DNA from: Aphelenchoides besseyi
Taxonomy: Eukaryota; Nematoda; Chromadorea; Rhabditida; Aphelenchoididae
NCBI GenBank assembly: GCA_024699855.1
Contig: JAMPIQ010000002.1
Coordinates: 16,058,001 to 16,122,000 of the forward strand
DNA length: 64,000 nt
Reading direction: 5' to 3'
The notes beneath the pieces were generated by a model. It saw nothing but the letters and a program-made list of their open reading frames with translations. It was not told the DNA's origin and searched no databases. How positions within the stretch are numbered: the first letter of the stretch is position 1; every line of letters begins with the position of its first letter. Made by a program: the position numbers and the translations under genes. Positions 1-9,825 of the stretch are shown one piece after another.

Positions 1-399
1 AAAATAACTTTGCCGGTACTCTCAAGTAGTCTACTTTTGCCCCCCATTGCCTTATATCCACTGAACTCGTGTGTCTTCGTTAATAAACTCGTTGAAATCG
101 TGACAATCACAAGAACAGTTCAGGAGACGAATTGACAGAGCTAACTGTTGAATCGAAAAAATTAGAAGCGTAAATCGATTGGAAATGCAATTAAAATTTA
201 TGTTATTTTAACGTTTACGTTGCAAATTTAGAAACTTTGCATAAAGTTCTTAGCGTACGTTCAGATTATTCGATCATTTGGTCTTCAATTGGCTGTCGAA
301 CATTGTTGCTCGTTGTTGTTTCAAAGTGAGTGAAGCTCGTGGCCTCCCGTTCAATTTTTGATTTCAGTGGCTTACAACCACAATGCCAAACGTTTACGA
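1..399. other. Upstream region of the SH2 gene
   Basis: No coding signal is seen. The stretch ends with a splice acceptor-like TTTCAG at about 362-367, shortly before the start codon of the SH2 gene, which suggests a 5' intron or an outron removed by trans-splicing. Confidence 0.4.
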
Positions 400-1476
400 A
401 TGAGTGAAGACACGAGTTCCGATGTGTTTTCCAAATTGACTATTTCGTCGCGTGATGCATCGTTCAATCGTCCGAATTCGTTGGTTTGTTGCATTCACGG
501 AACTCCATGCAAGAAGGGAGTTCGCGAAGCTGAAGCTCGTCGTCAAGCTCAAGCAGCGAAGGAACTTTCGCGCCGAGAATACGACGAGGCATCGGCTCCA
601 ACACCCTACAATTCGCTCAAGTTGCCACCGGTTACCATGGAAGAGAAGAACGGATACACGATTTTGTCACCGTCGTCACAATTCCCATCGATTTCCGTGC
701 CTCATAAGAGCAACTTTCTGGCTGCGAAACAACCGGGTCGTTGTGAACCGGAACGCGAGTCGTTGATCTTCGACAATCAAAACTTTGATAGTGAGTTCAA
801 ACTTTCGATTTGATTGAACGATTGTAGGAAACAAATCTCCGAATTCGAATCGTTCTGTGCTGTCTCAAAAGGACAATATTTATGAAAATATTGCGGTCAC
901 GAATGAGTCAGTTTTCTTCTTTTCGATGACACTAACCATCGCCCAGTAATTTTCCCTTTAAACCGGTGCCACCACCGAAGAAGAGCATTGGTGAAACGGT
1001 CTCCAAAAACGTCGGCACTTCGGTACGTCCAAACAAAACGTTGGCCGACTTTTACATCGGTGTTATGAACGCTCGTAATGCCATTCGCGAATGCAAAGAA
1101 GCGGCTAGTTTTTGTGTTTATCACAAACTGCCGTCGAAATTGCGTAGCGTTAATGATCTAAAAGGCGAGTTAACTCTTCACATTGTCTATCGCACCAACG
1201 CCGGTACTCATGTGTAAGTCATTTGATGAACTGGTAATGACATTAACTCACGTGTTCAGGCACTTTCCGATCGTTCAAGAATTGAACACCGATCCGACTA
1301 CCGATGCTCAAGTGTACCAATACTACGTTAAATGTGGCACTAAGAAACCTCAATTATTCGACACTTTGAATTCTCTTGTTCAATTCTACGCAACTCACGA
1401 ACATTGGCATTTGACTGACGATGGAAACGTTCAGGCCGACTTGTTTCCGTTCTGGCAAACCAAGAAATCGGCTTAG
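400..1476 (+). CDS. SH2 domain adaptor-like protein
   Basis: Four exons joined across short introns (about 791-827, 905-946 and 1215-1259). The first part is low in complexity, with a Cys-containing segment, and contains an IYENI motif that could be a tyrosine phosphorylation site, followed by a PVPPPKK proline stretch. The C-terminal half reads as an SH2 domain. It opens with DFYIGVMNARNAI (family pattern: Tyr, Gly, Arg, A), then GELTLHIVYR and HFPIVQEL, and closes with a LFDTLNSLVQFYATH segment that matches the 'F.SL..LV.YY' end of SH2 domains. The FLVR strand is replaced by SFCVYHK, so the phosphotyrosine-binding arginine is not evident and ligand binding may be altered. The in-frame ATG at 400 was chosen. 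A short overlapping upstream ATG at 382 would give only a few codons. First gene of a possible operon. Confidence 0.7.
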
Positions 1477-1503
1477 TTCTCGTGTTTGGATGTAGAGCGA
1501 CAA

Positions 1504-1509
1504 AATAAA
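1504..1509 (+). terminator. Polyadenylation signal AATAAA, SH2 gene
   Basis: AATAAA lies 27 bases after the SH2 stop codon and about 45 bases before the acceptor of the next gene, a spacing like nematode intercistronic regions. Confidence 0.6.
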
Positions 1510-1576
1510 TCGTGTAAACAGTCGCTTTACCATTTCATTTGAAGTCGAAATTCAGTTTTCGGACGGTCGTTCGAAG

Positions 1577-1947
1577 ATGTTCGGCTCTCGAATTCGAACG
1601 TTTTGGAGTTCGTCGATTGCTGTAGTGGACTCGGCAATTCTTCACGCATCCAGTCATCTGTTGAATGCTGCATTCTACTGTGCACCAGCGAGTGCTACAT
1701 TTCTTCTTCCGGATTGGGTGATTAACCAGTTTAACGAAAAGGTGAGCAAACGCAACAATCTAAAACTGTTTTTGCTCAGCAACGAAGCAACACTGAAAGT
1801 CCGCGAACTGATCTGAGCACAAGAATCGACTCTGCCGATGTTCTTGCTCTTGAGCCAGAGACTGCGATCATTGAACTGTTGAATTTGAAGCCTATGGAAT
1901 TTCAGGTTGAACTTCAGGGCCAGTACGCGTATGTACCAGTGAATTAG
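1577..1947 (+). CDS. Orphan small protein
   Basis: Two exons: 1577-1740 and 1780-1947, with a 39-nt GT-AG intron. The protein is about 110 residues. The N-terminal half is hydrophobic and aromatic (MFGSRIRTFWSSSIAVVDSA and on) with alanine and serine stretches that may be membrane-associated. The C-terminal half is polar and ends in AYVPVN. I do not recognise a family. The gene starts about 100 bases after the SH2 stop, and an acceptor-like ATTCAG lies at about 1550-1555. An AATAAA follows at 2017. This layout fits a middle gene of an operon. The spliced frame stays open past the stop in the unspliced reading at about 1816, which supports the intron. Confidence 0.55.
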
Positions 1948-2016
1948 AAGTCCTGAAAAGCAATGAAGATGATCGATTGTTACGAATAACGTGGTCATTT
2001 TTTACGTTAAAACGCA

Positions 2017-2022
2017 AATAAA
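2017..2022 (+). terminator. Polyadenylation signal AATAAA, orphan gene
   Basis: AATAAA lies 70 bases downstream of the orphan gene stop codon, before the USP gene. Confidence 0.5.
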
Positions 2023-2250
2023 CTCGTTTTTATTGACCAAATATGTTTTCCAAAATCAAAGTACCAATTCATGTGTGTAAGAACGTATCCAACTGTGTAA
2101 GATGAAAGCGAACATTTTCGTCTTCAATTGACTTAAACTCAAAATTCTGTGAGAATTAGTAATTCGCAGAAAAATTACGCAAATTCAAAGAAATGCAGTG
2201 GTTGTTTTCATTTGATTTCTGTTCGGTCAGTGACTATTCAATCATCGGAA

Positions 2251-3503
2251 ATGAGCTCTATTTGCAACTCAACTTCGCCGCTGAACAGCGATACGAAGAC
2301 TGCAATAGAGAAAGAAGACGAGGGGCCGAACAAACGTCGTGGATTCAAAAACCTCGGAAACACGTGCTACTTGAGCTCTGTGGTCGTTGCTTTATCTTCA
2401 ATTCCAAAAATCGTTGCAACCATTAACGAATACAACGACTGGCTCACAGCTAATTCAACTCTTGTGGTGCAACGCGTAAGTCAAAGATAACAACCAATCA
2501 GTCAGATTAAATGTCAGGATCAAGCAAAGAGAGTGCAATTCATTCAAGAACTCAGTAATCTTCTTGTCGGTTTTCGCAACAGTCGAATCGCTCCATCGGC
2601 TCGTAGGTTGCACCAAATGACCGGCAAAATGGACTTAAACTTCAAAAACTATTTGCCGCAGGATGCCCACGAGTTTTTGGGTTTGGTGAGTGAATTGACT
2701 CATAGACGTAAGATTGCTACTTCAGGTTACGTCGGCCGCTGAAATGTGCGCTGATATTCAAGACAACATTGATGGACGCGACAAATCGAATAGCTTATTC
2801 CCCAAATTTCCAATGTTCTTCACGATGCGCAGTCGAGTCGAGTGTTCGATTTGCAAGACGGTTGCTGATTCAAAAGAAGAAGCGTTGGGTTTGAGTAAGT
2901 CGAGAATCACGAAACATCCGATTGATTTTGACTGAAGGTGTTGATGTGAACGAAAGCGATTCCGACTGGTGGATTCTCGACACTTGGGAAGAAGAAGAGG
3001 ACATGACCGACGAAAATCAATTTCAATGCAACAAGTGTCGTAAGAAGGTCGATGCGGTTCGTCGTACTCGTCCACTCACACTTCCGGATTGTTTGGTCAT
3101 TCATTACAAGCTCTTCGAAGGTAACTCAAATCATCGAACCAACCAAACGACTGGGTTTTCAGCATCAATGGTTAGCGAGTCGGTCGTGTTCAACAAGTGC
3201 TATCCGGCACCCTTACCACCTCGCTTCATTCACTTTAGCGAGATTCCAATGGTACAATCGAACAAAGACAGCAACGAAGTTTACTTTTTGAAAGCAATAG
3301 TCTTTCACGATGGCCCCGCATTAGACGAAGGTCATTACGTTTGTGTCGTTCGAATACACGAAAACTGCTGGCGCGTTTACAACGACGAAAAGGTCTTCTA
3401 CGTGGACTGGAACTCGATTTGCAATGCCCGACGATCGACCACTCCATATCTCATGTTCTATCAAAAAACAGCGGCAAAGAATTGTAAAAACCGTGCGACT
3501 TAA
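2251..3503 (+). CDS. Ubiquitin carboxyl-terminal hydrolase (USP, peptidase C19)
   Basis: Removes ubiquitin from proteins. The Cys box is clear near residue 35: GFKNLGNTCYLSS. A PQDAHEFLGL segment follows, as in USP thumbs. A zinc-ribbon pair is seen as ECSICK and QCNKCRKK, and DCLVIHYKLF corresponds to the conserved 'L.IHLKRF' strand. The His box is EGHYVCVV followed by WRVYNDEKV. Several short introns interrupt the frame (for example about 2476-2518, 2684-2725 and 2894-2936). The protein, about 370 residues, is little more than the catalytic domain. The LPQDAHEF and long spacer are compatible with the USP1/USP37 group, but I cannot assign the paralogue. Third gene in the row after the SH2 and orphan genes. 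The ATG at 2251 was chosen because it opens the continuous reading; an upstream in-frame start is possible. Confidence 0.85.
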
Positions 3504-3542
3504 ACTTCAAAAATATGATTGTTTTGTTTTTTTGTGAATCGA

Positions 3543-3548
3543 AATAAA
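3543..3548 (+). terminator. Polyadenylation signal AATAAA, USP gene
   Basis: AATAAA 40 bases after the USP stop codon. Confidence 0.5.
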
Positions 3549-3595
3549 GGCTAAAACTTCTAACTTCACTAGAAGTTAGTGACCCTTTTAGGATC

Positions 3596-4173
3596 CTTCC
3601 TATTTAACCCCCCATCCGACCGCTCGCTCAAATTTTTTCGACTCGCAAATCGAATGCTTTTCCATCGCACAATTCCAACTTGCAACCGGCTGCGCCGCCA
3701 ACGCCACATCTCTGGCGGAGACTGACCGGCGCTTGGCGTGCTTGGCTGGCGTTTAGTTACGCGAAAATGTGACGCAATTGGCGGTGGCGGATCGATTGAG
3801 GGGAATTTTTTGGGTTGTTAAGAGAACCGTATTCATTAAACCTTTTATTCTGGCGGATTTAAACTCGCAATGTCTGAACGAATCGCTTCAAACGGGTATT
3901 GATCACGATGCCGAGAGCGCCACATAAATTCAAATACAGGGTATCCTAGCTGAAACTTTATTTCAAACGCGTATTTCTCGGCCATTTCTTAATCAATTTT
4001 TTGCACATGATAGTGGACGCCCGGAAATTTTGTTTTCTTTCAAAAGGTTTTCAGAATCATTTGAAGTTTGCGTTTTGGCGAAGTGTTCAGTTCCAGCGGA
4101 AAATAAGCGCGGGCAAATTAGAATGCGAAATCAAATTTGAGCGAGCGGTCGGATAGGGTAATTAAATAGGAAA
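3596..4173. mobile_element. Short inverted-repeat element (MITE-like), about 580 bp
   Basis: The two ends are inverted copies of each other for about 40 bases. The left end contains CATCCGACCGCTCGCTCAAA, and the right end at about 4135-4170 contains its reverse complement with few changes, both flanked by TCCTATTTAA. The interior is GC-richer, with a short GGCG-rich hairpin-like region around 3690-3750, and no open frame. This is the structure of a non-autonomous DNA transposon. I see no convincing target site duplication, so the family is unknown. Confidence 0.6.
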
Positions 4174-4399
4174 AAGCCCCTTTTAGTTAGATTTCAATCA
4201 AAACGCTCGTCATTTTTGCATTGATGAAACCGTCTTTTTGACAACAAAACATTTGGCCTTCCATAGCATTTTCTCTTCGAATTCGTCGTCGAAAACGCGC
4301 CAACTCGACCGGCAGTTTGCAAGATGTGTTTCGAGTTGGGCGTCCGTTTTATAAGACTCCGTAATCCAAAAAATTCATTATTTGTAGTATACGAAAATC

Positions 4400-5635
4400 A
4401 TGTCATCTCGTCGTACGACTTCTCGCCATACTCGTCAACGTTTTAGTCCGTTTCCAACAGGGCGAATGGCGTTGCGATCTCGTCCAATTCCCGATGAGTC
4501 GGATTCCCATGCGATGATCGGAATTGATGCAAGCTCGGCAAACGATGCCGAATACGACGCCGAGTACGAGGTTACTATAAATGAGCAGGAAGAGGAGGAA
4601 GAGGATGGCAATATTGTGATCGACGACGAACACGAGCAACCTCAAGGCAAGTTGTTTGCCCATTTGCATTGTAATCTCCATGTTTTCAGATGCAATTGTG
4701 GAGGAAGATGGTGTCAGTTTACGCGAAATTGGAAGTTACGTCGCCTCTCAAGGATTTTCATCGGACCTTGAAATCGTCGTATGTTTTCCATCGTAGATCC
4801 GAGTACTCACGTGACTTTTAGAATGTAACTCCGCAGATGACATCGGGCATTACGTCCATCAATGTGATGGAAATCTTGACGAATGAGATAAACGGAGAAG
4901 ATTTAAATCACACACTCGCGGGATGCGCTATGATAGTTCGTTTGAATTTTTTGGCAATGATAATTCTGAGACTTTTAGATCAATCGACTCATGTTCGAGA
5001 ATCGCTATCTTGCAAAGGAGTTGCAAGAGCTGAAGGCATCGGGCACCGGTATCGGACTAACTTGTTTAGATGGGTTGGTCTTCAAGAAATCGAATATCAA
5101 CCAGGAATATATCTTCAACAGTAGTGAGGACGGCATTCCGTCGTGTCGTTTGAACGATTTGGTCGAAGTTTTTGATCAGAATTGTACGCGTCGAAATGAA
5201 CCGGCGGCCAACACGCTGCGACGATTAATGAAGTTTATGTTGGAACATGTAAGAATCAGTAGAATTCGATTGTCAGTCTAAGATTTCAGGTCATTCCAAA
5301 ATCTTTGCATCACAAGTACACGGTCAGAGAACGTGGTGGGTACGAACGGTTGGTCGAATTGCCGTTGGAACTAAGCAATCTACTCCGAGGTAGGGATTTG
5401 TTTGTTGTCGTGTGATAGGTTTTTTCATTCCAGATATCTGCTTGGAATCCGTGAATCTACTTGACGCGAGGACCCCGGAAGACAGAGAACGTCAATGCGC
5501 ACTGAACGATAAAATCCTTTCGTTCATGAAATTTGCACTGTAAGTCGTGACTTTCAGTTCAATAGTTTCGCTTTTCATTTTGCAGCCAAGAACTTCGCCG
5601 AACTCCACGCAAAAGCAAAATTGCCGTCGCTCGTT
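4400..5635 (+). CDS. Unrecognised acidic-N-terminus protein
   Basis: About six exons. The N terminus is basic (MSSRRTTSRHTRQRF) and is followed by a strongly acidic stretch with a run of glutamates near residues 65-75. The rest is predicted helical, with LREIGSYVASQGF, VMEILTNEING, LMFENRYLAKELQEL and a C-terminal module ending RKSKIAVAR. The basic-acidic start suggests a nuclear protein, but I recognise no domain. The last 120 residues loosely recall a BEN-type or other helical DNA-binding module; this is only a guess. The first intron (4647-4689) begins with GC rather than GT. The gene stands alone between a MITE and a transposase remnant. Confidence 0.65.
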
Positions 5636-5900
5636 GATTTTCTCTTGTATGTTTTCTTTTGTTTACCATAAACGTTCTAATCACCGTTCCTCTTTGTTTG
5701 CGGCTTTTCTATTTATCGCTTCCTAACGTTCCAATGCTATTTTTGTCATTAAGCTTATTGTAAACAGTTTAACTTACGCTAATATCATAAAGTCGTTTTT
5801 CGCTGCAATTTCGTTTAACTTTCTTGTTTATTATTGTATCAGAAGGTGCTAATCGTCTTCGTCCAACGACAATGCAAAGCGATAGTTCATTGTTAGATGA
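5636..5900. other. Intergenic, nothing recognised
   Basis: T-rich 3' flank of the preceding gene; no gene or repeat seen. Confidence 0.4.
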
Positions 5901-6194
5901 CTACTACAAGACTTGCTTATGGACGGCGTTGTGGTTCAGTGTATTCACACTGCGTGGAACGATTTACCTTCAGCGACAATGATGCATTCTTTTAAGAAAT
6001 GTACATTGTCAACTCCAGTTGATGACAGTGAGGATGACATGATCGAATCTTTCAAACCAAGTGCTGCAATTTTCGATGTTCACGATCTTCTCAAAACTGC
6101 AAGATTAAATGACGATCAAGAAAACATCTCACGTAGAAGAGGTCAATTTCAACAAAGAATACAACAGCGACTCCAATTCGGACACTTCAATTAA
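5901..6194 (+). pseudogene. pogo/Tigger-like transposase C-terminal remnant
   Basis: A 93-codon open frame with no upstream start matches the end of the pogo/Tigger transposase family. AWNDLPSATMMHSFKKC corresponds to the conserved 'W..I....I..SFKKCGI' segment, and STPVDDSEDDMI to the 'DG(T/S)EDD' acidic motif that follows it. The DDE catalytic region is absent, and a stop codon lies just upstream at about 5898, so the copy cannot encode a transposase. It could also be a small host gene derived from one. Tail residues 55-93 are charged and not family-specific. Confidence 0.5.
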
Positions 6195-6493
6195 ATTTGT
6201 TCTTGATTTCCGTTCTTAATTCTTTTCACTTTTTATTGTTCTACTCAATCCAAATGCTAATATTCATTACATTTACTTCTTTCCCACGCTTTTTCCTTTG
6301 AATTGGAAATCTTTTTGATCCCATTGCTAGACATACCTTTGCTTTTTCAGTTCATTTTACGTCAACTTAATCCTTTAAAACACAAACAGATAACGATCTC
6401 AAATTGGTATTCAGGCAATAACAAATAGCTTCTTTGTTGTGTATTGTCGTGTATTACATATGGCATAAGTTAGATCGATGAAAACATTAAGGC
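6195..6493. other. Intergenic, nothing recognised
   Basis: AT-rich sequence between the transposase remnant and the 3' end of the sterol-reductase-like gene. No feature seen. Confidence 0.3.
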
Positions 6494-8105
6494 TCAATAA
6501 ATACTTGGTAATAGTCGGTAAGGTACTTTGTTCGTGTATTGTATCCAATTTTGATGGTATTTGAGCAGACATCTCAACTCATCGGAACTTATTCGATTCC
6601 ACAAAAGCAGGATCAGAAACAAAAGAGGAAAATATGCAACAGATTGCATTTGAAGTGGTAATGTCCAGAGAGTAAAAGACAAAATCTCACCGGTGTAATT
6701 TAAGTGTCGAGCCACACCCCAGAAACCACTTCCTAAACATTGAAATCAAGATTAATGAGCTCATATTCGAATACCGATTAAAAGATTGGTTGCACCTTCG
6801 CCCGTTTCCTTTCGAAATTTGGCCACAATGTAAAACGGATCTTTCCCATTGAATTTGACATTACCGTTTTCTTTACGAAATTCCATTTTTTGAGCATCAA
6901 CAGCGCTCGTAAACAACTGAGCAATCAATCCGGAAAGAAAAATAAAAACGCATACAAGAACCGAAGGTGTTGTATCGGTCTGAAACTTTCCACTAATCTT
7001 CAACGCGACATCATCAATTACCTGTGAAATTAGCGTTATAGGTGTTAAATACAAGGTTGAAAGCAACACCAGTACTCCCCATAGTCTGTAGAAGCCGGCC
7101 TTATCGTTCTGATTATCCAAACTGTCCGGTGAACAGGGATCGAGAAACAAACGACGGGCAATGTAAAAGAACTGTAGTGTTGCAACAACTACGAATCCTG
7201 GAGTTGTTTGTTCGAAGAGAATACGTTGTTTCGCAAATGCGGCAATCAAATACGAAGCCCATAGTGAGCACATAATACGATTCGTTAGAAACGCTTTCAC
7301 ATCCATATCCAGCACGATCGGTTGACGTTGTTGACCAAAATAGAAGTCACGAATCAAACTTTCGGCTGATTAGCAATCGAAATTCATATTCAACATCCAT
7401 CACTTACATTCGGTATTCTCGTCGTTGTTCATATAGAACAAGTATCCTTGAATTAAAACACAAAGAGTTAAATTCGCAAACATCACTCCACTCCATAGCT
7501 CCATAAGTACATCGGCGCGATAGAATCGTAAACTTAAAGTTGATATTTACCTTCAAAAATACTTGTACCAACCACCTACCACGCACCTAAACTGTAGATT
7601 AGCATTTGAAGTAAACACGCTGAAAATGCGTTCCATCTTTGACGGTACGAAACTCCCGACTCGTTGCGCAAATGTCGTTCGTTCGCTGGCAACAACCAAA
7701 AGAATATAAATTGAAGAGGCAAAGAACCATAAGCAAAAATCCACGCCAATGGGCTTCGTATCTTCGGCAACAAACGACGCCATTTGAATGCGCTTATCAT
7801 CTGAGAAACGATCGATTTTATCGAAATTTATTTGTCGTCTACCTTCCACAAATTCCCTTTGTATTCATAAGTGAGTGTGTAGTAGATGTGTATAAAAATC
7901 GGCATTCCAATGATCACCAATAAGATGATTTGGGTCGAGATCTTTTTGGTCTTCTGAAACGAAATTAAAAGAAGACGATTGATTGATTAATTACATTTAT
8001 GATGTTCTCAATGTAAGCAATGTCTTTGAGTGTGATGCTTGATCGTCGATTCACAAACACCGCGCAACCATTTGATGAGGAGCGTCGACGATTTTGCCGT
8101 AACAT
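6494..8105 (-). CDS. ERG4/ERG24-family sterol reductase-like (LBR/TM7SF2/DHCR7 group)
   Basis: Multi-pass membrane protein of the ER or inner nuclear envelope. Exons read in order from 8105: a basic, serine-rich N terminus (MLRQNRRRSSSNG), membrane helices (KISTQIILLVIIGMP and on), then the 'YRxxGFxA' equivalent SYRQRWNAFSACLLQ. Next come the ELWSGVMFANLTLCVLIQGY helix, the conserved loop FYFGQQRQPIVLDMDVKAF, SGFWGVARHLNYTGE (family signature 'SGWWGxxRHxNYxGD') and the typical end VPYRLLPSIY. Length is about 430 residues, normal for TM7SF2 and DHCR7. The family reduces sterol double bonds with NADPH. The first signature, usually GRELNPR, is GQQRQP here, so activity is uncertain. The RS-like N terminus recalls lamin B receptor, but no Tudor domain is present. 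Start at 8105 is the first ATG of the spliced frame. Confidence 0.8.
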
Positions 8106-8568
8106 TTCCCACTAGTTGATGTCGAACGTAGTCACGATTAACTGACGGAAACGTCCGATCTTTGGCGTGTTCACCTGTGGTCAACAACTGACAGGAAAAT
8201 CGTTTATGATTTCAAAAGAAAAAGGAAGTGGAAAGTTTGAAAGGTAAAAAATCTCGTGTGTACGCCTTTCAACTGCCGGATCGATTCGAAAAGTTCGGCC
8301 CGTCTGCTTTTTGAGTAACCAAAAGGCCAATAGGAGTTTCAGCTAAATCCTGCAAATTCGACGGGTAAAAAGAGCCGAGTTGGCTTTTGAACCCAAGTGG
8401 TCAACCGGCACTGCAAGTTCTCGGATGCGGTTGAATTCGGTCGAGCACTACTTTCCAACAAGTGATTTTGCAAGAGCGACAACGACGCGTCAAAGGACAA
8501 AACGATAGTCACGAATTACGTAATTTATATTTTTATTCTTGAATAATAAGTGAGTTTATCTATTGGAT
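8106..8568. other. Intergenic between two minus-strand genes
   Basis: Sequence between the TMEM17 stop and the sterol-reductase-like start. No coding signal I can support; likely promoter or intercistronic DNA. Confidence 0.3.
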
Positions 8569-9192
8569 TCAACTGCCCGTTACGGGAGCTGCTCTTCGGA
8601 CTTCTGGTTCCTCGTCCAGTCGAGCTTTGAAGAGGGCCATTTGATAGTTCGCTAAACGGCGTATAACCACGCCGGAAATACAAATCTAAACATTTGCAAT
8701 GTTCAGATTCTTTAGTAACTGTTACCTCAAGAACTAGGAACACGATTTGAATGATATAGACGAAACGTTCCAACGGTAACGGATAGATTCCTTCATTGAA
8801 ACAAAAGAACAAAGTGATTGGCAATTGTAGAATCAAACTCAACGTACAGAATCCGGAAAGAGCGGGTATCTGAAAACCGATAAAATTTGAGACAAAGGCT
8901 TCTTTCGTCCACCTTTTCACACAAATTCCCGTAGTAGCCGAGATACGGACGACACAACTCAACGGAAACAAAGATCAAATGAAAAGCGATCAGCACGACC
9001 TGATTGATCGGATGTAAGTAGTCGTACTATAAGCGGTTGGCAACTCGTGAATATGTTACCTACTTTTAGCGCAAAGCACGAGATTTGAGAGACGAGAATA
9101 AACGGCAACAAATACAAGTGAAAGTGCAAACACATTTGCAATGGCAAGCTGCTCAAAATAGCTGAAAAGCTCTTTAAATTCAATCGATTCAT
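8569..9192 (-). CDS. TMEM17: TMEM17, ciliary transition-zone membrane protein
   Basis: Four exons joined by introns of 35-45 nt. The spliced protein (about 180 residues) follows the TMEM17 pattern closely. It has SSLPLQMCLHFHLYLLPF, then YDYLHPINQVVLIAFHLIF, the hallmark VELCRPYLGYYGNLCEK, then ALSGFCTLSLILQLPITLFF and NEGIYPLPLERFVYIIQIVF. A short polar tail ends in APVTGS. Four membrane helices are evident. TMEM17 belongs to the MKS module at the base of cilia and gates protein entry. In nematodes only sensory neurons are ciliated, so expression there is expected (inference). The start MNRLNLKSF gives a shorter N terminus than vertebrate TMEM17. Strong identification, since the ordering and spacing of motifs match along the full length. 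Confidence 0.88.
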
Positions 9193-9825
9193 TGACGCTT
9201 ACGTTGTCCACGTGAATCCATAAGATTATTCCGAATGTTTAACAATGAACGCGACTCAAACCAACTTGTCGTTCAATTTCCATGGTAACCGAAATGAAAT
9301 GACCAGTGGTCAAGTATCTTTTTCCGTAAGAAATACTGTCGAATGAACAACCAAAAAGTCGACTGTGAATGAACTGCTGATTAGGCTGAGCATAATCAAG
9401 GGTAAATTTCCAACTGATATATTGAAGCGCAGAATTGTGATTTGTTGTCATTCAAATGCCATTAGAAGGTTTTCGTTGATTAGCTGAAGCTTTTCAATCA
9501 ACTCAGCATCACTCATTCACGATCATTGCTTTCGACACGATTTTTCACTCGTTTGGCGTTTCGCCGTAAAATCAACGCGATTGCTGAACGAGAACCGGAG
9601 ATTGCCGTTTACTCACGAAAAGAAGTTCAATTTGGTCGCAATACAGAGGTTTGTTGATTTTACTGTGTGGCTTCTTGGTCTCAAGATTTCTGTAATAAAT
9701 TTCTTTTGACTTAATTTCAGTTCTGCGTCGACAAGTACTTTTGTAGAAGAGATTACTCGTTTAGTTTTTGCGTGTCAATCCACTGGTCTTTTGCGTTTAT
9801 TTTCATCTGCTCAGCATTTCAGACG
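9193..9825. other. Divergent intergenic region TMEM17 / MIC19
   Basis: No coding signal is supported. It ends with a splice acceptor-like CATTTCAG at about 9815-9822, three bases before the MIC19 start codon. Confidence 0.35.
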
